DNA of 6,141 bases, taken from Tyzzerella sp. UBA1042. Lineage in GTDB: Bacteria > Bacillota > Clostridia > Lachnospirales > Anaerotignaceae. Position numbers and translations under genes: made by a program. This document shows positions 1 through 4,915 of this stretch, piece by piece; the stretch's first letter is position 1, and every line of letters starts with the position of its first letter. Location: contig DCDZ01000010.1 in the NCBI GenBank assembly GCA_002316675.1, positions 1 to 6,141 on the forward strand, read 5' to 3'. The notes under the pieces are model-generated. The model was given only the letters and a program-made list of their open reading frames with translations, ran no database searches and was not told the origin of the DNA.

Positions 1-867
1 ATGATGAAAGTGGATTTTCAATCTATCAAAAATGTCCGCAATCATCCCCGGGGACTTCTTATCTCCAGCGGAACAAGTTGGCTGATTAAGCCGTTTCTCA
101 TGTTCGGTCTTGCCTCCTTCTTTTTCTTCGTTGTTTTTAAGGCACTCATACCGACTGAGCTTGCACAAAGTTATGTCGCCGGAGCTGTCTTATTGGGTGC
201 AGCCCCTTGCACTGCAATGGTGTTTGTTTGGAGCAATTTGACCAAAGGCGACCCTGCTCATACCTTGGTGCAGGTAGCGGTCAATGACCTGATCATCCTC
301 GTTGCATTTGTCCCCATTGTATCCTTTCTGTTGGGCGTGACGAATATTTTTGTACCGTGGGATACGCTGATACTTTCCATTGTTTTATTTGTTGTTGTGC
401 CCCTCGCAGGCGGTTTTCTCACCCGATATTTTATGGTGAAGAACAAGGGCGAGGAATATTTCACGCAAAGATTTATCCCTAAATTTGATACGATCACAAC
501 CGTTGGGCTTCTGCTGACATTGGTTATCATCTTTTCTTTTCAAGGAGACGCCATACTGAAAAATCCCTTGCACGTTTTTTTGATTGCTGTGCCGCTGATA
601 CTACAAAACGTCCTCACTGCTGCTTTTGCTTATTGGATGTGCAAGGTGACAAAACAGCCCCATACTGTTGCGGCTCCTGCCGCACTCATTGGCGCCTCGG
701 ACTTTTTTGAGCTGTCGGTGGCTGTTGCTATCGCACTTTTCGGGCCGACCTCCTCTGTAGTATTGGTCTGTACCGTTGGCGTTCTAACAGAAGTACCGGT
801 TATGCTGATGCTGGTGCGGTTTGTGAATAAGACAAAGCACTGGTTTATTAGTCCCAAGACCGCATAG
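1..867 (+). CDS. acr3: Acr3-type arsenite efflux permease, 5'-truncated by window edge
   Basis: Inner-membrane permease of the Acr3 (BART superfamily) type that expels arsenite, As(III), using the proton motive force. The visible 288 residues form about eight hydrophobic segments. The signature GAAPCTAMVF (Cys70 of the visible part) is followed by WSNLTKGDP, and a late segment carries ASDFFELSVAVAIALFG with Glu237. I read these as the conserved family Cys and Glu of the substrate path (family knowledge; not aligned here). Acr3 proteins usually run about 350 residues, and the opening residues KVDFQSIKNV resemble the cytoplasmic loop after the second membrane segment. So about 60 residues are missing upstream, and the ATG at position 1 is probably internal rather than the start. 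The gene ends in TAG followed at once by TAA. arsC lies 240 bases downstream on the same strand and would supply the arsenite. Identity is strong; the true start is outside the window. Confidence 0.92.
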   Translation: MMKVDFQSIKNVRNHPRGLLISSGTSWLIKPFLMFGLASFFFFVVFKALIPTELAQSYVAGAVLLGAAPCTAMVFVWSNLTKGDPAHTLVQVAVNDLIILVAFVPIVSFLLGVTNIFVPWDTLILSIVLFVVVPLAGGFLTRYFMVKNKGEEYFTQRFIPKFDTITTVGLLLTLVIIFSFQGDAILKNPLHVFLIAVPLILQNVLTAAFAYWMCKVTKQPHTVAAPAALIGASDFFELSVAVAIALFGPTSSVVLVCTVGVLTEVPVMLMLVRFVNKTKHWFISPKTA

Positions 868-1107
868 TAAGGTATTTGCATTTTATTAACGGAGATCGGT
901 GGTAACCACAATCAGTCTAGGGTAATGAATGGCGTATTGGCTGAGTATGACGATACGATCTCTAAAAGCCTTTCTAACAAATTCAAATGGGTAAAGGGGG
1001 AAACTCACTTGCCTCCATCGCTTTAGGGCTTCTGAAAAAAGCAACCACCTGCATTCAACCACTATGATAAACGCAATAAATAAAAAATCTGTAAAAGGAG
1101 ATCTTAC
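868..1107 (+). other. acr3-arsC intergenic gap with no supported gene
   Basis: This 240-base gap is long for an ars operon. After the tandem TAG TAA that ends acr3, the same frame stays open from 871 to a TAG at 1024-1026. An ATG at 925 would give a 33-residue peptide (begins MNGVLAEYDD) with no ribosome binding site in front, and I do not recognise it. A small dyad GTGGT-A-ACCAC lies at 899-909. A TATGAT at 1063-1068 resembles a -10 box, but no -35 box sits at the right distance. No clear terminator separates the two genes, so co-transcription remains possible. Confidence 0.4.
1093..1100 (+). promoter_or_regulatory. Ribosome binding site of arsC
   Basis: AAAAGGAG ends 7 nt before the ATG at 1108. 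This strong Shine-Dalgarno sequence fixes the arsC start. Confidence 0.85.
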
Positions 1108-1527
1108 ATGAAGAAAGAATCGACCAAACCCAAAGTCGCATTTATTTGTATCCACAACTCTTGCCGCAGCCAGATTGCGGAAGCACTGGGCAAGCACTTC
1201 GCCTCCGATGTGTTTGAAAGCTATTCTGCCGGAACAGAAACCAAAGCGCAAATCAATCAGGATGCCGTTCGGTTAATGAAGCAGCTCTATGGCATTGACA
1301 TAGAAAAAACACAGCGTTCTAAGCTGCTTTCGGAAATTCCTGCGGTTGATACCGTTATTACCATGGGCTGCAATGTGCAGTGCCCCTTTTTACCCTGCAA
1401 GCACCGTGAGGATTGGGGGCTTGATGACCCCACGGGTAAAGGCGAGGATGAATTCATTGCCGTCATACACAACATAGAACAGCACATAAAAAATCTTAGA
1501 GCAAGGATCGAAGCCGATTCCTTTTAA
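1108..1527 (+). CDS. arsC: Arsenate reductase, thioredoxin-coupled low-molecular-weight phosphatase fold
   Basis: Cytoplasmic enzyme that reduces arsenate, As(V), to arsenite, As(III), for export by the adjacent Acr3. The 139-residue length fits the family. The N terminus has the phosphatase-like P-loop CX5RS: Cys14, Arg20, Ser21, within FICIHNSCRSQIAEAL. A later GLDDP stretch (residues 104-108) supplies the conserved Asp-Pro. The redox loop reads GCNVQCPFLPCKHREDWG, giving Cys88, Cys92 and Cys97. In the Bacillus and Staphylococcus enzymes the catalytic Cys10 works with Cys82 and Cys89, spaced CX6C. Here Cys92, before Pro, matches the last of these, and Cys88 sits in a shortened loop. Such loops are, to my memory, common in clostridial ArsC. 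Reducing power would come from thioredoxin (family knowledge). The start is set by an AAAAGGAG site 7 nt upstream. It is probably expressed with acr3; no regulator is visible. Confidence 0.93.
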   Translation: MKKESTKPKVAFICIHNSCRSQIAEALGKHFASDVFESYSAGTETKAQINQDAVRLMKQLYGIDIEKTQRSKLLSEIPAVDTVITMGCNVQCPFLPCKHREDWGLDDPTGKGEDEFIAVIHNIEQHIKNLRARIEADSF

Positions 1528-1594
1528 GCATAAAAACATCCCTTGAAGAAGCATACGGTCAGGCCTTCTCTTTTACTGTTGACTGCGATAATAA

Positions 1595-1647
1595 GGGCTT
1601 AAATTTTTTGCATCCATCAAAAAATTTTGTCAGCTTTGTTAAAGCCC
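1595..1647. repeat. AT-rich inverted repeat downstream of arsC
   Basis: AAATTTTTTG at 1601-1610 and CAAAAAATTT at 1618-1627 are perfect 10-base inverted repeats around a 7-base loop. The left arm is directly preceded by GGGCTT (1595-1600), which can pair with AAGCCC (1642-1647) across a 14-base bulge. The hairpin starts about 70 bases after the arsC stop and could act as a weak end to ars transcription. The stem is nearly all A-T and is not followed by a clean T run, so I do not call it a terminator. Confidence 0.5.
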
Positions 1648-1846
1648 ATTACAGCTTCTGCGCTTCTGTCAACTCTTTGCTCTCTGGAAGTGTTGAGCGG
1701 CTGCTATGGCATTTTTATGTATCGTCTCCTTATCCAGAAAGATTGTGACAAGCACTTCTATTTCCCTAAATCCGTTGATGTTGACACATCCAAACGGCTT
1801 GTACGATTTTCGTCTGCACCAATGCACATAATGCCATTTTCATCGT

Positions 1847-1897
1847 AAAAAAAAGTTCGCAGACAGCGATGATATATTTTATATAAATCCTGTCAGC
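1847..1897 (-). terminator. Likely rho-independent terminator of the minus-strand transporter operon
   Basis: On the minus strand, GCTGACAG (1897-1890) pairs with CTGTCTGC (1866-1859) with one mismatch. The AT-rich loop can itself fold, TATAT against ATATA. After the stem come GAAC and then eight T residues (1854-1847). The hairpin begins about 50 nt past the stop of the EcfA-type gene, where an operon end is expected. The mismatch, the long loop and the 4-nt gap before the T run keep confidence moderate. Confidence 0.5.
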
Positions 1898-1945
1898 TGT
1901 TTTATTTGAAGCCGTCTTTCGTATGTTTTTCCGTTTGGCACAGTT

Positions 1946-3463
1946 TTATTTCGTTGAGCTTTGCCGGTTATTTTCCGGTTCAGCAAAAAGCAAGGATTTC
2001 AGCTTATCAACGGTTTTCTCCGTCAAAAGGAAATCCTCCGTGACGGTGCCGTTTTGCAGATGTATGATTCGCCTGCAGGTATTCAGCAAAAACTCAAGGT
2101 CGTGAGAGATGATAAAAATCAGCTTCCCATTTTGATTCAGTGCTTCAAGGATTTTGCTGACGCTCCTCATGTTCTCTCCGTCCAATCCGCTGGTAGGTTC
2201 ATCGAAGAACAGTATCCTTGCCGGGTTGACCGCTGCGGACGCAATTGTAACCCTTTGTTTTTGTCCCCCCGACAATGCCATCGGGTGTATTTTCCGGTAT
2301 TCTGAAAGTCCCAGCATAGCAAGAGCATCCGTGATTTTCGCCTCTAGCTCCGGCACTTTTTGATTTCCTAACCGCAGTTCATCCTCCACGCTCTCCGTAA
2401 AAAGCTGATAGTCTGTGTCTTGCATAACAAAATACATTTCACGGGCACGCTGGCGGCTGGAAAGGACATGGCCATCAACCTCTACCGATCCATGCTGCCG
2501 TTTCAACAATCCGCAGAGGCATTTTACCAGCGTTGTCTTTCCCACGCCGTTTGCTCCAGTGATGCCAATAATACCCTGACCGTCTTGGGGCGCGACAGAA
2601 AAATTGATTCCTCGCAACAGGGCGTGTCCCGACAAATTGATAGAAATATTCTTTACGGCAAACGCAGGCATTGGCGCAGAGGGCGGGGGCAGCTGGTGCT
2701 CCGGCAGGGTCAACATATCGAGGTCAAATGCCCGCAGACCCTTTTCCACCAATTCACGTTCAGGCAGTTTCAATGTCTGCTCCGGCATCCATTCCTGAAG
2801 CAGTTCGCCGTCCCGCATATAAATAACCCGGTCAGCCAGTTCCATCAGATAATAAAGGCGATGCTCGGACACGATGATGGTAGCTCCCTGCTCCTTTAGC
2901 GTTTTCAGCAGCTTTCCCAGCATTTTTGTGGCATGGATGTCCAGATTGGCGGAAGGTTCATCCAGGACATAAATGCCGGGGCGCATAGCATAGGTAGAGG
3001 CAAGGGCGATCTTTTGTTTTTCTCCGCTGGAGAGACTGAAAATGCTCCTGTTTTTCAAATCCTCGATCTGAAAGGCAGTAAAGGCATCGGATACCCTTTG
3101 ATTGATCTGGGCAGAAGGCAAATTCAGATTTTCACAGCCGAAGGCTACCTCTGAAATAGTGTTGGTGGTAAAGAATTGGGAGCGCGGGTCCTGAAAGACC
3201 GAGCCTACCATCTCGGCCAACTCATAGGTGGATGCTTTCTGCACATCTTTTCCGTTTACTAAAACCGTCCCCGACAGCTCTCCGGGGAAAAAATGTGGAA
3301 TCAAGCCATTGATGAGCCGGGTGAGTGTGGTTTTTCCGCATCCGCTCCGTCCGGTCAGCAGAAGAAACTCTCCCTGTTTGACATCCAGATTAACCCCTTT
3401 CAGCCCTGTGTCCTTTACACCCTGATAGGTAAAGCAGACATTTTTGAGTTCTATCGCATTCAT
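1946..3463 (-). CDS. ECF transporter ATPase with two ABC domains in one chain (EcfA-A' type)
   Basis: Cytoplasmic energy subunit of an energy-coupling-factor importer: two ATPase domains in one 505-residue chain replace the usual EcfA and EcfA' pair. Domain 1 (about residues 1-235) has Walker A GRSGCGKTT (38-46), Q-loop Gln91, signature LSSGEKQK (144-151), Walker B ending Asp168-Glu169, and switch His201. A Pro-rich linker follows near 254-266. Domain 2 (about 267-490) has Walker A GANGVGKTT (303-311), Gln348, signature LSGGQKQR (397-404), Walker B FFDEP with Asp421-Glu422, and His454. Both sites keep the catalytic Glu and His, so both look able to hydrolyse ATP. The signature of domain 1 has Ser in place of the usual second residue Gly. 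The ATG overlaps the EcfT stop as ATGA, which predicts translational coupling and equal output. It is the last gene before a likely terminator. The family is clear; the transported substrate is not visible. Confidence 0.93.
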   Translation of the reverse strand: MNAIELKNVCFTYQGVKDTGLKGVNLDVKQGEFLLLTGRSGCGKTTLTRLINGLIPHFFPGELSGTVLVNGKDVQKASTYELAEMVGSVFQDPRSQFFTTNTISEVAFGCENLNLPSAQINQRVSDAFTAFQIEDLKNRSIFSLSSGEKQKIALASTYAMRPGIYVLDEPSANLDIHATKMLGKLLKTLKEQGATIIVSEHRLYYLMELADRVIYMRDGELLQEWMPEQTLKLPERELVEKGLRAFDLDMLTLPEHQLPPPSAPMPAFAVKNISINLSGHALLRGINFSVAPQDGQGIIGITGANGVGKTTLVKCLCGLLKRQHGSVEVDGHVLSSRQRAREMYFVMQDTDYQLFTESVEDELRLGNQKVPELEAKITDALAMLGLSEYRKIHPMALSGGQKQRVTIASAAVNPARILFFDEPTSGLDGENMRSVSKILEALNQNGKLIFIISHDLEFLLNTCRRIIHLQNGTVTEDFLLTEKTVDKLKSLLFAEPENNRQSSTK

Positions 3464-4191
3464 CCAAACACCCCACTTTCAAAGAAATAGAGAAATACTG
3501 CGTAAAGAATGACCACCAGCAAATAGATGAAGTCCTGCGGCCTTACTTTAATTTTAAACAAAGCGCCTCGCCGTCCCGGACGCTCAATCCCCCTGACCAC
3601 TGCTGCGGCAGCAAGCTCTTCCGCCACCTTTACAAACCGCATCATCAAAGGCACCATGACAAACTCCATCATCATCAACGGAGCCTTTAGCACATTCCAG
3701 AGATTAAGCGGAATGTTTCTAATTTTCATGGAGTCCTTGATCGTGCTCATTTCCTGCCCAATCGTGGGCATAAAGCGCAGGGTTACGGCAAGCGTAATTG
3801 TGATTGCCCTGGGCAGCCCAATCTTTTCCAAGGCATTGACCAATTCACTTGCGCTGATGCTTTTGGTCATCATATAATAAATGCCCACTACGGGGGCGAA
3901 CTTAAAAAAGATATACACCGTTACACCGATAAAGGCGGCCATCCCCCCAGTAAAAGCCAATAGCTGTGTTAAGCCATATAAAACTGTCGTGTATATTGTC
4001 AATCGCACGGCACAGCCATACAGCCCCAGAAAAAGCAAAACGGCAACCATGAGCGCTACATTCAGCAATACTCCGGCATTGGAACGAACGATGAATAGGA
4101 GGATGCCCGCAATCAGCGTATGAATGAGCTTGATTCGCGGGTCGATATGATTGATGCGATGGGGATTTGTCATGACGAAGGATTGATCCAA
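3460..4191 (-). CDS. ECF transporter transmembrane T component (EcfT/CbiQ family)
   Basis: Membrane scaffold that couples the ATPase chain to the substrate-binding S component of an ECF importer. The 243-residue protein has the family N-terminal pattern HIDPRIKL (15-22), then hydrophobic segments near 23-36, 40-58, 64-80, 84-105 and a last one near 221-238. The cytoplasmic coupling region lies between residues 115 and 210. EcfT proteins normally carry two Ala-Arg-Gly motifs that dock on the ATPases. Here the second reads VRG (199-201) and the first appears as KIRN (156-159), so both are relaxed. I chose the TTG at 4191 because AGGAGG lies exactly 8 nt upstream; the next in-frame ATG (4173) is 26 nt from that site. 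The gene overlaps the following ATPase gene by 4 nt, and a strong hairpin lies just upstream. Family assignment rests on the N-terminal motif, topology and neighbours. Confidence 0.88.
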   Translation of the reverse strand: MDQSFVMTNPHRINHIDPRIKLIHTLIAGILLFIVRSNAGVLLNVALMVAVLLFLGLYGCAVRLTIYTTVLYGLTQLLAFTGGMAAFIGVTVYIFFKFAPVVGIYYMMTKSISASELVNALEKIGLPRAITITLAVTLRFMPTIGQEMSTIKDSMKIRNIPLNLWNVLKAPLMMMEFVMVPLMMRFVKVAEELAAAAVVRGIERPGRRGALFKIKVRPQDFIYLLVVILYAVFLYFFESGVFG

Positions 4192-4198
4192 ATAAAAT

Positions 4199-4206
4199 AC
4201 CTCCTA
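4199..4206 (-). promoter_or_regulatory. Ribosome binding site deciding the TTG start of the EcfT gene
   Basis: The minus strand reads TAGGAGGT. Its AGGAGG core ends 8 nt before the TTG at 4191, the same spacing as in the upstream S-component gene. This supports TTG initiation over the downstream ATG. Confidence 0.8.
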
Positions 4207-4210
4207 CAAT

Positions 4211-4263
4211 GAATCTGCCGTAGTATGCCGCAGCTTGCGGGCGGCAAGTACCACGGCAGATTC
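4211..4263. repeat. Strong two-tier hairpin between S-component and T-component genes
   Basis: GAATCTGCCGT (4211-4221) and ACGGCAGATTC (4253-4263) are perfect 11-base inverted repeats. Inside them TGCCGC (4226-4231) pairs with GCGGCA (4241-4246) around a 9-base loop, separated from the outer stem by an internal loop. In the operon mRNA (minus strand) it lies between the two genes and ends about 5 nt before the EcfT ribosome binding site, with no T run after it. It therefore looks like a processing, stability or translation-modulating element rather than an operon terminator. Read on the + strand, the stem is followed by TTTCTTTTT, so it could stop antisense transcription. It could also be a dispersed palindromic repeat; copies elsewhere cannot be checked here. 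Confidence 0.8.
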
Positions 4264-4280
4264 TTTCTTTTTATTCTAAG

Positions 4281-4892
4281 TTAAATGAGGCCGGCCTTTT
4301 CAAAATGCTTTTTTAGAATTCTTTTTCCAATGACAGTCCCCAAAAATGCAGTGATGAGGCAGGAAATCACTGAGAGTGCACCCAACCAGCTTTTGGCAAC
4401 GCCAATCAAAGAATTCAAGTAAGTCATATCCGCCCCGGCTACGCCGCCGGTGGCCTGCTGGATATACCAATCGGTGAACACATAAATGGGGGCGATGTCT
4501 CCGGCGTAGAATCCCAGCATCAAAACGATGTACGCAATAGAGATGCGCTTATAGTCCTGATACTTGCCGGAGTTCGCGATAAGCTCCGCGATGATGCCAA
4601 ATACGATAACGGTAATTAAAAGTGTCTGCGCCCCCATCAGTCCCAGCAGAATACCCATGATAGCGGAAGGAATGAGAAATGCGCCGAACTTCTGTACCTT
4701 GACGGCAATCAGCATAAACAGCGGGCCGCAAATCAAAGCAAAAATGGCGGGGTAAAAGAGGTAGACGGCGGGCGTCACACCTGTAATAAACATGAGCACC
4801 ATTGCCAGTGCAAACATGATCGCACTGAAAATGCCCATCAGCACAAAATCCTTAATGCCAAGTTTCTTCTTCACAGCTTGATTATTCTCCAT
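4281..4892 (-). CDS. MptD/Trep_Strep-family membrane protein, putative ECF S component
   Basis: Small integral membrane protein of 203 residues, probably the substrate-capturing S component of the ECF importer encoded by the next two genes. It has about six hydrophobic segments, near residues 14-36, 42-65, 70-88, 90-106, 117-138 and 165-190. The N terminus is charged (MENNQAVKKKLGIKDF) and the C terminus is Lys-rich. The size and segment number fit S components. The segments with FYPAIFALICGP (46-57) and GFYAGDIAPIY (127-137) recall MptD-like proteins grouped as Trep_Strep (TIGR02185 from memory). The start is the ATG at 4892, with AGGAGG 8 nt upstream. A TTG at 4955 in the same frame would overlap the exporter gene by 40 bases and lacks such a site. 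It lies 23 nt after the exporter stop, so it is in the same transcript. The ligand is unknown. It lacks the vitamin-binding motifs I would recognise for BioY, ThiT or RibU. Confidence 0.8.
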   Translation of the reverse strand: MENNQAVKKKLGIKDFVLMGIFSAIMFALAMVLMFITGVTPAVYLFYPAIFALICGPLFMLIAVKVQKFGAFLIPSAIMGILLGLMGAQTLLITVIVFGIIAELIANSGKYQDYKRISIAYIVLMLGFYAGDIAPIYVFTDWYIQQATGGVAGADMTYLNSLIGVAKSWLGALSVISCLITAFLGTVIGKRILKKHFEKAGLI

Positions 4893-4900
4893 GGTAAATT

Positions 4901-4906
4901 CCTCCT
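4901..4906 (-). promoter_or_regulatory. Ribosome binding site of the S-component gene
   Basis: A perfect AGGAGG on the minus strand, 8 nt before the ATG at 4892. It lies between the exporter stop codon and this start, and selects the ATG over the in-frame TTG at 4955. Confidence 0.85.
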
Positions 4907-4915
4907 GATTATGTT

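Larger units (their letters stand above)
1528..1945. other. Gene-free stretch between convergent modules; possible decayed coding remnants
   Basis: These 418 bases lie between the ends of arsC (+) and the EcfA-type gene (-). No open frame has both a convincing ribosome binding site and a recognisable product. A + strand frame from about 1533 stays open to a TGA near 1755 without an ATG. A TTG-initiated 73-codon frame (1627-1848, +) follows with an offset, and I do not recognise its product. On the minus strand, short frames carrying protein-like strings (for example DENGIMCIGADENRTS near 1780-1850, and VLVTIFLDKETIHKN nearby) are each broken by stops and shift frame between pieces. This pattern would suit a decayed gene, but chance is equally possible. 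The stretch also contains an inverted repeat and a likely minus-strand terminator, listed separately. Confidence 0.45.

Noticed and set aside
886..1251. 121-codon open frame on the minus strand over the acr3-arsC gap and the start of arsC
   Set aside because: About 40 percent is antisense to the well-supported arsC 5' end, and the product is not recognisable.
1627..1848. 73-codon TTG-initiated frame on the + strand
   Set aside because: No ribosome binding site, its start sits inside an inverted repeat, and the product is unrecognised. Described only as part of the gene-free stretch.
2420..2899. 159-codon open frame on the + strand
   Set aside because: Antisense to the double ATPase gene over its second domain and linker; no ribosome binding site or family resemblance.
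4192..4280. Riboswitch or intrinsic terminator ahead of the EcfT gene
   Set aside because: The hairpin is not followed by a T run in the direction of transcription, and no riboswitch consensus (cobalamin, TPP, FMN) is visible in 88 bases.
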